A DNA stretch of 64,000 nt from Accumulibacter sp. (GTDB lineage: Bacteria > Pseudomonadota > Gammaproteobacteria > Burkholderiales > Rhodocyclaceae), in contig NZ_JAPUVR010000085.1 in assembly GCF_029255125.1 (NCBI RefSeq), positions 1-64,000 of the forward strand. The letters are read 5' to 3'. The first letter of the stretch is position 1. Every line of letters begins with the position of its first letter. The position numbers and the translations under genes were made by a program. This document shows, piece by piece, positions 48,078 through 55,848 of the stretch. Under the pieces are notes generated by a model. That model had not been told where the DNA came from. It saw only the letters and a list, made by a program, of their open reading frames with translations, and made no database searches.

Positions 48078-49955
48078 CTAATTCCGTTGGTCAACGGCCA
48101 CTTTGAAGTAGAAGTCGCCGGTCAGGGACGACGACTCCCAGGGAATCTGTTCGCTGTTGGACGCTTTGGCGACCGCCTTGCGCGCGTTTTTCAGCGCATC
48201 CTCGATCTTCTGATTCGGCACGCCCATTTCCCTCAGCAAGTGACTGGTGTACAGGCCATTGGCACCGCTACCATCCGCCGCCGTCTTGCCCGGCGCGGTC
48301 GCAAAAGCCATCAGCGTTCCCGCCGGCGCGTCGACCGATGCCAGACCGCCGCGCGTCGACCGCCATGAACGGGCAAACGGGTTGTCCCGGCAAGCATCGA
48401 GAACGACGAGATTGACGCGTGATCCGGCGTCCTCGAGCTTGCTCAGTATCTGCCCAGGAGCGATGGTCTTGCAGGGGACATCGCCTTCGCTCTTCAGGTC
48501 GGCGTCGACCGGGATCAGGAAATTCTCGCCCTTGACCTGCATCCCGTGCCCAGCGTAGAAAACGAATGCCACCCCACCCTCCTTGATGGCGCGACCGAAT
48601 TCCTCGATCGCCAGACCCATCTTGCTGAAGCTCGCATCTTCAACCTGGATGACCTGGAACTGCAACCGGCGCAACTCGGCGGCGATCGCACGTGCGTCGT
48701 TGACCAGATTGAGCAGCGCACCCTGCCGATAGGACGCGTTGCCGATCACCAGAGCCGTTCGCCGGCCAAGCATCAACATGTCTGCGCTCACCTTGGGCGC
48801 CATTGGTGCAAGCGCCGTCGCTGCAAGCTTACCGCTTGCCGACGTGTTCCCCGACGGTTTCTTGCCAGGAATCGGCGTCGCCAACGGACGTGCCGCCGCA
48901 GTCTCACTGGTGCCGCCGGGCAGCAGCTCCGATCGATGGCGTGCGAGGTTCCCGGCCTTCTTCAGATTGCCGGCGTTCCGCTCGAGCGCGGCGGTCAGCA
49001 GCTTGTTTGGCGCGCTACTCAGACGATCGGCGATCCGGCAGTATTCGTCCGCCTGCCAGAACGCGCCAGCCGCTTCCTCACAGACGCCCAGGTTGTCGTT
49101 GAGCGCCACCGACCGTTTGTCGCTTTCGTGAATCTCGGCGAACATCGCGCAGGCACGATCCATGCGACCTTCGCGAGCAAACCGGATAGCACCTGCAAAG
49201 CGCTGGCCGGCACCGCCATCCGGCAGGTCGTCGCCGGCGTCCATCCGCTCCAGGCTCACCACCTTGTCGTGCGGAACGATCTTGCGCTTGATCTGGTCGA
49301 CGACTTCCTCCTGCAATTCGCCAAGCATCGCCGTCCCGTCCTGCGGAGCGCCCTGGCAAGCCGAGTCCTTGCGGCTGCGGCTGATGCTCTCCGCGTACAC
49401 CTGCTTGGCCGTCTGCGCGTCGACCAGGCGAACCTGGACTTGCAGGTTTGCCGTGCGGTCGATGCAGGTCTTCATTGCGTAATGACCCGAAATGCATTTC
49501 GAAACAAACTTCTTCGGATTCCCCGACTGGCCGCAGACGTATTCCTTCTCCTGGCGCCGGTCGTCCTGAAAACGCGCGTGAAGAACTTCGCCGGCGAGGA
49601 TGGCATCTGCCTTCAGCGACTTGGCCGCCGGCGCCAAGCTGCGCAAGTCGCCACCAGGGTGGCGCAGCTCGCCGCTCCGGGCAACCAATCGGTAGACGGG
49701 CTCGTCCTGTACTCGGGCATTGACCAGAGCGGCTTCCAGCTCGTTGGCGAGCACATCGCCCTGTACGCCGGCGAAGCAAGCGACGGCAATCGACTTATAG
49801 CGCGCGGCATCGCCAATCTTCGGCGCCTGCAGCATCGAGATTTTTGCCTGATTGCTTGTGCACGCCGACAGAACGGCAGCGCAGTACAGCAGTGCAACAA
49901 GCGGCCAGCCGCGTGGTCGAAGCCTGCAACTCATGCGCGGCAACATCACATCCAT
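48078..49955 (-). CDS. Lipoprotein with C14 caspase-like peptidase domain
   Basis: A 625-residue protein. The N-terminus has a lipoprotein signal with lipobox LSAC and acylated Cys32. Residues 50-240 look like a CsgG/LpoB-type fold, followed by TPR-like helices and a low-complexity linker. The caspase domain starts near 397 (GRRTALVIGNASY); the catalytic His470 is in FYAGHGM and Cys522 in VVLDACRDNPF. Both catalytic residues are present. Placement suggests an envelope-anchored peptidase. AGGAGATATCTCG precedes the ATG. Bacterial caspase-fold proteins have been linked to stress or cell death; none of that is shown here. Confidence 0.87.
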   Translation of the reverse strand: MDVMLPRMSCRLRPRGWPLVALLYCAAVLSACTSNQAKISMLQAPKIGDAARYKSIAVACFAGVQGDVLANELEAALVNARVQDEPVYRLVARSGELRHPGGDLRSLAPAAKSLKADAILAGEVLHARFQDDRRQEKEYVCGQSGNPKKFVSKCISGHYAMKTCIDRTANLQVQVRLVDAQTAKQVYAESISRSRKDSACQGAPQDGTAMLGELQEEVVDQIKRKIVPHDKVVSLERMDAGDDLPDGGAGQRFAGAIRFAREGRMDRACAMFAEIHESDKRSVALNDNLGVCEEAAGAFWQADEYCRIADRLSSAPNKLLTAALERNAGNLKKAGNLARHRSELLPGGTSETAAARPLATPIPGKKPSGNTSASGKLAATALAPMAPKVSADMLMLGRRTALVIGNASYRQGALLNLVNDARAIAAELRRLQFQVIQVEDASFSKMGLAIEEFGRAIKEGGVAFVFYAGHGMQVKGENFLIPVDADLKSEGDVPCKTIAPGQILSKLEDAGSRVNLVVLDACRDNPFARSWRSTRGGLASVDAPAGTLMAFATAPGKTAADGSGANGLYTSHLLREMGVPNQKIEDALKNARKAVAKASNSEQIPWESSSLTGDFYFKVAVDQRN

Positions 49956-50357
49956 CGAGATATCTCCTGAAATCAGGCCAGTGCCAGACAGGCAGGGCGT
50001 CGATCAGTGGCGGCAACTCGCCGACACGTACCCGAATCCGGCATTGCACAGACGGTGTGCTGGCATCCGCGTGCACCCGGATTATCGCTCAATGCGACCC
50101 TTCCGTCGCCGGTGGTCCGTCTGGCGGTGGTGGCCAGCCTTGCGGCATAATGTCCTCTCGACCATTGGCGCGTTCACGGGCATCATTCGATCCGGGTAAG
50201 TGGAACACCGCAAGCGCCGCGCACGGGTTCGCTGGTCGCCTGTCGACGCGTGCCCAGTCGACCCAGGCCAACGATGCCTTGGCCAGCTTTGGGCTGGCCC
50301 GGATAAGCTTGCGCTGCCGCGCTCACCAATCAGCAGCTTCTTTCGACGAGGTTTTTC
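49956..50357. other. Divergent intergenic region, caspase gene and hemerythrin gene
   Basis: No supported gene. It should carry promoters for both divergent genes; I saw no convincing -35/-10 pair and no FNR-box match in it. Confidence 0.45.
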
Positions 50358-50819
50358 ATGCAAGGGATTAGAGACGTCATGGCGCGGCATCACCGCTCCT
50401 GCGATGATCTGCTCGCCGCCGCCGAGCGGGCAGCCGCCAATAGCGCCTGGGGCACCGCCCTGGACGCCTTCGCCCGCTTTCGCGAAGCGATGTTGGTGCA
50501 TTTTTCGGCAGAAGAGTCGTTCCTTTTTCCGCTCTTCGAGCAGCGTACCGGAATCCATCTGGGGCCGACGCAAGTCATGCGCCTCGAACACGCGCAAATG
50601 CGCCAGTTGCTCGCCGCTGCCGAGTCTGCCCTGGCCGCGCACGATGGCGAAGAGTACGCGGGAAACGCGGAAACGCTGCTGATCATGATGCAGCAACACA
50701 ACGTCAAGGAGGAGAACGTGCTCTACCCGATGTGCGACGAGCAGTTGGCCGATCAACTCGAAGCGATTGTGCAACAGCTCAAGCAGTCCATCGAGCAGCC
50801 GGGGCAGGGAGCGGAATGA
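50358..50819 (+). CDS. Hemerythrin-domain protein
   Basis: A 153-residue four-helix bundle protein with iron ligand motifs HRSCDD, HFSAEESFLFP, LEHAQMRQ and QQHNVKEENVLYPM, the usual His/Glu set for a di-iron site. These proteins sense or bind oxygen or nitric oxide. The stop overlaps the next gene by ATGA. It opens the FNR-region cluster. Confidence 0.87.
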   Translation: MQGIRDVMARHHRSCDDLLAAAERAAANSAWGTALDAFARFREAMLVHFSAEESFLFPLFEQRTGIHLGPTQVMRLEHAQMRQLLAAAESALAAHDGEEYAGNAETLLIMMQQHNVKEENVLYPMCDEQLADQLEAIVQQLKQSIEQPGQGAE

Positions 50820-51052
50820 GCCGCGCGGATGCCGATGCGGTACTCGACGTCCGCGGTTACGAGCCGCCGGAACCTTTTGTCCGGACGATGGAAGCGCTCG
50901 ATCAACTGGAAAGAACGAAAAGCTTGCTCGTCCTGCTGCCGCGCGAACCTTTTCCACTCTACCGAGCGCTCGAAATCAACGGCTTCTGCTGGCAGACGGA
51001 GTTCCGCCCGGACGGCTCGGTTGCCGTTCTGATCACTCATCGAACGCAGTGA
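50816..51052 (+). CDS. DUF2249 domain protein
   Basis: A 78-residue protein with the DUF2249 pattern: LDVRGYEPPEPFVRTMEALD, LLPREPFPLY and the NGFCWQTEF segment. It resembles TusA-like folds. Such proteins are commonly paired with hemerythrin and NnrS-like genes under low-oxygen or NO-responsive control. Overlaps both neighbours. Confidence 0.83.
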   Translation: MSRADADAVLDVRGYEPPEPFVRTMEALDQLERTKSLLVLLPREPFPLYRALEINGFCWQTEFRPDGSVAVLITHRTQ

Positions 51053-52368
51053 TGCAGGCACTGCTCTCGTTTGATCAGGCACCGCCTTTCGCCGCACCTT
51101 TCCGCTTCTTCCTGACCGCACCCGTGTTCGGTGTTCTCGCCGGCGTGCTGCTCTTGGCGAGCGGGCCAGCGGCACTCGCTTCGCGTTGGACACCGGCTGT
51201 CCTCGCCGTCACCCATTTGATCACTGTCGGCTTCATGCTGCAGGCGATGCTCGGCGCCTTGCTGCAAATCCTGCCGGTGGTCGCCGGGGCGAATATGCTA
51301 CGGCCGCTACTCGTTGCCCGCCTGGTACACGCGAGCCTGCTGTGTGGCGCCTGCCTGCTTGCTGGCGGCTTGCTCGTGCAGCACACGGTCGCCCTGCTCG
51401 CGGCTGCGACCTTGCTCGCCGGAGGCTTGCTCATCTTCCTCACAGCGGCCACGCACGCGCTGTATGCGGTGCCGACGACCAGCCCGACGATCCGCGGGAT
51501 CAAACTGGCCTTGAGCGGGCTGGGCGTAACGACCATCCTCGGCCTGCTGCTGGTGTACGCGCTGACCGGTGAAGGCTCGAACCAACTGCCTTTCCTGTCG
51601 CTCACCGCGGTTCATCTCGCCTGGGGCTTGCTTGGCTGGAGCCTTGTTCTGCTCAGTGCGGTCGCTTTCGTCGTTGTCCCCATGTTCCAGTTGACGCCGC
51701 CCTACCACGAGCGTTTCGCGCAGGCTTTTCCGCCAACGGTTGTCGGGCTGCTCGCGCTGTGGACCCTGGTCGAGCTCAATGACTGGGCAAACGTGTCGCT
51801 GCTTTCGGCCGGACTGCTGCTGGCTGCCGCCGGCGCCTTTGCTGGTCTGACGCTGCGCCTCCAGCGTCTGAGCAAGCGACCGCGTCTCGACGCGACTCAG
51901 CATTGTTGGCGCGTCGCGATGCTGAGCACGCTGGCTGCCGCTATTCTCTGGCTGCTGGCCAACAGCAGCGCGCAGTTCGGCGACGACAACCGCTGGGCGC
52001 TGGTGTCGGGCGTCCTGGTTCTCGGCGGTGGTTTCATGACGGCAATCGTCGGCATGCTGTACAAGATCGCGCCCTTCCTCGTCTGGCTCCATCTGCAGAA
52101 CCATGGTGCCGGTCGCGTGCTGGCGCCAAACATGAACAAGGTGATCCCGCTGGTCCATATCGAGCGGCAAACGCTGGCCCATTTCGTTTCGCTACTACTC
52201 CTTTTGGCGGCGGCGGTCTGGCCGCCGGGGTTTGCCTATCCGGCCGGGCTTGCGCTGGTCGTAGCCAATGCCTGGCTGTTGCGCAACCTCGTGCTCGCAG
52301 TTCGCTTTTACCGCCGGCACCGACAGGCCATCGACGCCACCCGCGGAACACCTGCCGCCCAGCGATGA
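51052..52368 (+). CDS. NnrS-like multi-pass membrane protein
   Basis: A 438-residue protein with about 12 hydrophobic helices. The family block LTAPVFGVLAGVLLL and conserved His positions (AVTHLITVGFMLQAMLG, TAVHLAWGLLGW) point to the NnrS or heme-copper-oxidase-like membrane group seen with DUF2249 and hemerythrin genes. Start overlaps the DUF2249 stop (TGATG). Function probably in nitric oxide or heme stress; not proven. Confidence 0.72.
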   Translation: MQALLSFDQAPPFAAPFRFFLTAPVFGVLAGVLLLASGPAALASRWTPAVLAVTHLITVGFMLQAMLGALLQILPVVAGANMLRPLLVARLVHASLLCGACLLAGGLLVQHTVALLAAATLLAGGLLIFLTAATHALYAVPTTSPTIRGIKLALSGLGVTTILGLLLVYALTGEGSNQLPFLSLTAVHLAWGLLGWSLVLLSAVAFVVVPMFQLTPPYHERFAQAFPPTVVGLLALWTLVELNDWANVSLLSAGLLLAAAGAFAGLTLRLQRLSKRPRLDATQHCWRVAMLSTLAAAILWLLANSSAQFGDDNRWALVSGVLVLGGGFMTAIVGMLYKIAPFLVWLHLQNHGAGRVLAPNMNKVIPLVHIERQTLAHFVSLLLLLAAAVWPPGFAYPAGLALVVANAWLLRNLVLAVRFYRRHRQAIDATRGTPAAQR

Positions 52369-52402
52369 CGCCAGACTGCCCCGGCGACAGGCCTCGCGGC
52401 CA

Positions 52403-52795
52403 ATGAGCTACCTGTTCCTGAAGCAACTGCACGTCGCTTGCGTAGTCCTCAGCGCGGCAGGTTTTCTTCTGCGCGGCGTGTGGATGCTGAGCGAATCAAC
52501 GCTGCTGCAGCGACGGGCAGCGCGCGTCGTGCCACACATCGTCGACACGATCCTTCTCGCCAGCGCCATCGCGATGGTCGTCAGCAGCGCACAATGGCCG
52601 TGGACCAGCAACTGGTTGACTGCCAAGCTGACCGGCCTCCTGGTCTATATCGGCTGCGGCACGATGGCCCTGAAACGCGCGCGCACCAGGCGCCAGCGCG
52701 CTGCCTTCCTGCTCGCAGCGCTCGTCGCCTTGGCTTACATCGTGTCCGTCGCACTCACTCGCAGTGCGCTCGGCGCGCTTGTCTGGCTAACCTGA
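52403..52795 (+). CDS. SirB2 family membrane protein
   Basis: A 130-residue protein with four hydrophobic helices and LKQLHVACVVLSAAGFLLRGVWM at its N-terminus, the SirB2 signature with a conserved His. Start chosen at the ATG at 52403, leaving 34 bp after the previous stop. Physiological role unknown. It ends the hemerythrin operon. Confidence 0.83.
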   Translation: MSYLFLKQLHVACVVLSAAGFLLRGVWMLSESTLLQRRAARVVPHIVDTILLASAIAMVVSSAQWPWTSNWLTAKLTGLLVYIGCGTMALKRARTRRQRAAFLLAALVALAYIVSVALTRSALGALVWLT

Positions 52796-52857
52796 GACCG
52801 TATAAGAAGAGCGTCGCGAGCAGGCCAGGCTGCCAAGCGCGCGCGGGTCGATGGGCG

Positions 52858-53604
52858 CTAGTCGCTGCGCTGGTGGGTCATCAACCGGCGCAGCCCGGCG
52901 GTGTTCAGAATGCGAACTTTTCTTTGGTGAACGGAGAGCAGTCCCTCTTCCTGAAAACGGGAAAATGCCCGGCTCACCGTCTCCAGCTTCAAGCCCAGGT
53001 AGCTCCCAATCTCGTCGCGCGACATGCGCAGGTTGAACTCGGCTGGCGAATAGCCGCGCGCCTTGAACCTTTGCGACAGGTTGAGCAGAAACGCAGCCAG
53101 CCTTTCTTCGGCGCGCATCGTCCCAAGCAACATCATCACGCCGTGGTCACGAACGATTTCGCGACTCATCACCTTGTGAAAATGGTGCTGCAGGGTATGG
53201 ATCTGGCGCGACAGCCCCTCAAGCTGCGAAAACGGTATTGCGCAAACCTCGCTATCTTCCAGCGCAATCGCGTTACAGGTGTGAACCTCGCTGCTGATCC
53301 CGTCCAGGCCGAGCAACTCGCCCGTCATCTGGAAACCGGTGACCTGGTCGCGCCCATCTTCGATCAGCACATCGGTCTTGAAGAAGCCGCTGCGGATTGC
53401 GTAGATGGATTCGAATCCCTGGCCAGCGCGGTAAAGGTAGTCGCCGCGCTTCATACGGCGGCGGGTGGACACCAACTCGTCAAGCTTCCTGAGATCCGCA
53501 GGTTCGATGCCAATCGGCAAACAAAGCTCGCGCAAATTGCAGTTGGAGCAGGCCGCTTTCACTCCTTCTAAAACCAGCCTGGCCGCCGCGACATTGGTAG
53601 GCAT
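52858..53604 (-). CDS. fnr: FNR-type oxygen-sensing transcription regulator
   Basis: A 248-residue CRP/FNR protein. The four [4Fe-4S] ligands known from E. coli FNR appear at Cys19, Cys22 and Cys28 (CSNCNLRELC) and Cys121 (SEVCAIPF). The C-terminal helix-turn-helix has MSRDEIGSYLGLKLETVSRAFSRF, with the ETVSR recognition helix that reads TTGAT-N4-ATCAA. I set the start at 53604 (MPTNVAAAR). It is divergent from hemN with a FNR box between them, so it likely controls itself and hemN. Confidence 0.95.
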   Translation of the reverse strand: MPTNVAAARLVLEGVKAACSNCNLRELCLPIGIEPADLRKLDELVSTRRRMKRGDYLYRAGQGFESIYAIRSGFFKTDVLIEDGRDQVTGFQMTGELLGLDGISSEVHTCNAIALEDSEVCAIPFSQLEGLSRQIHTLQHHFHKVMSREIVRDHGVMMLLGTMRAEERLAAFLLNLSQRFKARGYSPAEFNLRMSRDEIGSYLGLKLETVSRAFSRFQEEGLLSVHQRKVRILNTAGLRRLMTHQRSD

Positions 53605-53631
53605 CCGACCCCTTCTCACTCAACCCCACGT

Positions 53632-53645
53632 TTGATCCACGTCAA
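53632..53645. promoter_or_regulatory. FNR box between fnr and hemN
   Basis: TTGATCCACGTCAA matches the FNR consensus TTGAT-N4-ATCAA at nine of ten positions. It is 55 bp upstream of the hemN start and 28 bp upstream of the fnr start, a good place to activate hemN and repress or autoregulate fnr. Confidence 0.75.
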
Positions 53646-53700
53646 CCCTGTTCGACCGACACCGCCGGATAATTCAGCCGGCCAATTGTGTCATGGGACC

Positions 53701-55098
53701 ATGAACTCCAGCGCTGGAAACCTTCTGTTTGATCCCGAGATCATTCGTCGCTTCGACGTCAATGGCCCGCGCTACACGTCGTACCCGACAGCCGACCGCT
53801 TCGTCGAGGCGTTCGGCGCAGACGCGTACAAGCTTTGGCTAGGCAAACGCAACATCGGCGGCATCAGCCGCCAGCTCTCATTGTACTTCCACATCCCGTT
53901 CTGCAACACCATCTGCTACTACTGCGCCTGCAACAAGATCATCACGAAGGATCATGGGCGCTCGGCCAAGTATCTGCGCTATCTGGCCAAGGAGCTTGCC
54001 CTGCAGAGCAGCTTCCTCGAAGGTGGCGACCACGAAGTCGCTCAATTGCACTGGGGCGGCGGCACGCCAACGTTTCTTTCGCACGGCGAAATGCGCCAGT
54101 TGATGGCGGCTACACACCGCCATTTCAAACTGATCGAGGGCGGCGAGTACTCGATCGAGGTTGATCCGCGCAAGGTCGACCGGGCGACCGTCGAACTGCT
54201 CGGAGAGCTCGGCTTCAACCGAATGAGCATCGGCGTGCAGGACTTCGACGCGGCCGTGCAACAGGCGGTCAACCGCGTGCAAAGCGAGGAGGAAACGCTC
54301 GCCGTGATCGACGCAGCGCGCGCCAACCGTTTCAAGTCGATCAGCATCGACCTCATCTATGGCCTGCCCAAGCAGACGCTGCACGGCTTTGGGCGAACGC
54401 TCGAACGGATCATTGCGGCTGACCCCGATCGCGTGTCGATCTACAACTATGCGCACCTGCCCAGCCTCTTCAAGCCGCAGCGAAGGATACTCGAAGCCGA
54501 CATGCCGAGCCCCGACGCGCGACTGCAGATTCTCGCGCTGGCCATCGCGCGTATGACTGAAGCCGGCTACGTCTACATCGGCATGGACCACTTCGCCAAA
54601 CCCGATGACGAGCTGGCAATCGCCCAACGCCAGGGCCGTTTGCACCGCAACTTTCAGGGCTATTCAACGCACTCCGACTGCGACCTGCTGGCCTTCGGCA
54701 TTTCGTCGATCAGCAAGGTGGGTCCGACCTACAGCCAGAACGTCAAGACGCTCGACGAGTACTACGACCTGCTCGACAGCGCAAGCTTGCCGGTCTATCG
54801 TGGGATCGAGCTGAATGCGGACGATCTCCTGCGTCGCTCGATCATCCAGTCGCTGATGTGCCACTTCGAATTGTCTATCGAGTCGATCGAGATCGCGCAC
54901 CTGATCGATTTCGCCAAGTACTTCGCAACCGAACTGGACGATCTGCAGGAACTCGTGGCGGCCGGCCTGGTCCGCATCGACGATAAGTGGATCAGCGTCC
55001 TGCCGCGCGGACGCATGCTGGTGCGCGCCATTTCGATGGTGTTTGATCGCTATCTGCGCGCCGATCGGCAGCGCACGCGTTACTCGAAAGTGATTTGA
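53701..55098 (+). CDS. hemN: Oxygen-independent coproporphyrinogen III oxidase
   Basis: A 465-residue radical SAM enzyme of anaerobic heme synthesis. The cluster motif is Cys68, Cys72, Cys75 plus Cys77 (FCNTICYYCAC), matching E. coli HemN. N-terminal GPRYTSYPTADRF, GGGTPTFL and DHFAKPDDELA support true HemN. The start at 53701 is downstream of the FNR box; the frame upstream is not conserved. Confidence 0.96.
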   Translation: MNSSAGNLLFDPEIIRRFDVNGPRYTSYPTADRFVEAFGADAYKLWLGKRNIGGISRQLSLYFHIPFCNTICYYCACNKIITKDHGRSAKYLRYLAKELALQSSFLEGGDHEVAQLHWGGGTPTFLSHGEMRQLMAATHRHFKLIEGGEYSIEVDPRKVDRATVELLGELGFNRMSIGVQDFDAAVQQAVNRVQSEEETLAVIDAARANRFKSISIDLIYGLPKQTLHGFGRTLERIIAADPDRVSIYNYAHLPSLFKPQRRILEADMPSPDARLQILALAIARMTEAGYVYIGMDHFAKPDDELAIAQRQGRLHRNFQGYSTHSDCDLLAFGISSISKVGPTYSQNVKTLDEYYDLLDSASLPVYRGIELNADDLLRRSIIQSLMCHFELSIESIEIAHLIDFAKYFATELDDLQELVAAGLVRIDDKWISVLPRGRMLVRAISMVFDRYLRADRQRTRYSKVI

Positions 55099-55174
55099 GG
55101 CGACTTCGGCGGCGAGCCGACGGAAGAGAGTAGAATCGCTGCTCTTCGTGTTCGACGATGCATCGCCCACGCTG

Positions 55175-55846
55175 ATGCCGCAAACCACTTACCTTGCCCT
55201 GCTGCTGATCGGCCTGCTCGGCGGGACACACTGCGCCGGCATGTGCGGCGGAATCGTCGGCGCGCTGTCCTTCGGCGGACCATCATCGATCACTCTGCAC
55301 CTGGCGTACAACGCCGGACGAGTGTCTTCATATTGTGTCGCCGGCGCGCTTGCCGGGGCACTCGGCGAAGCCAGCATCGCCCTGTCGGGGCAGCTACCGA
55401 TTCGTCTCATCCTGTCCCTGCTGGCCAATCTGATGCTGGTCGCTCTTGCCTTCTACCTGATGGGTGTCGGCTCGGCATTGGCCTGGCCCGAGCGGCTCGG
55501 ACAGAACCTCTGGCGTCACCTGCAACCGATTGGGCGCAGATTTCTGCCCGCGCGCAGCGCCACACAGGCGTTTCCCCTCGGCCTGCTCTGGGGCTGGCTC
55601 CCCTGCGGACTGGTCTATTCGGCGCTGGCCAATGCGCTGACGAGCGGCTCTGCGCTGCACGGCAGCGGCTTGATGCTCGCTTTCGGCATCGGTACGCTGC
55701 CCAACCTGCTTCTCGCAGGCCTGCTCGCCAATCGGCTGCAAGCGTACACCCGGCTGCCGGCGGTGCGTTGGCTGAGCGCGGTGCTCATCCTTTGCTTCGG
55801 CGTCTGGGGCCTCTTTACCACCACCCGCCGTCTGCTCGGCGCCTGA
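55175..55846 (+). CDS. TauE/SafE-like (cytochrome maturation) membrane protein
   Basis: A 223-residue protein with six hydrophobic helices. GLLGGTHCAGMCGGIVGALSFGG at the N-terminus has the Cys-containing signature of the sulfite exporter-like group linked to copper and cbb3 oxidase assembly. GLLWGWLPCGLVYSALANAL, with a second Pro-Cys, follows. The ATG at 55175 is preferred to the upstream GTG at 55148. It lies three bases before the ATPase gene and likely works with it. Confidence 0.83.
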   Translation: MPQTTYLALLLIGLLGGTHCAGMCGGIVGALSFGGPSSITLHLAYNAGRVSSYCVAGALAGALGEASIALSGQLPIRLILSLLANLMLVALAFYLMGVGSALAWPERLGQNLWRHLQPIGRRFLPARSATQAFPLGLLWGWLPCGLVYSALANALTSGSALHGSGLMLAFGIGTLPNLLLAGLLANRLQAYTRLPAVRWLSAVLILCFGVWGLFTTTRRLLGA

Positions 55847-55848
55847 CG

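Noticed and set aside
46430..48106. 558-residue plus-strand open frame
   Set aside because: Antisense to uup, whose ABC motifs are unambiguous.
49844..50371. Plus-strand frame upstream of the hemerythrin gene
   Set aside because: Ser/Arg-rich without motifs and partly antisense to the caspase gene start.
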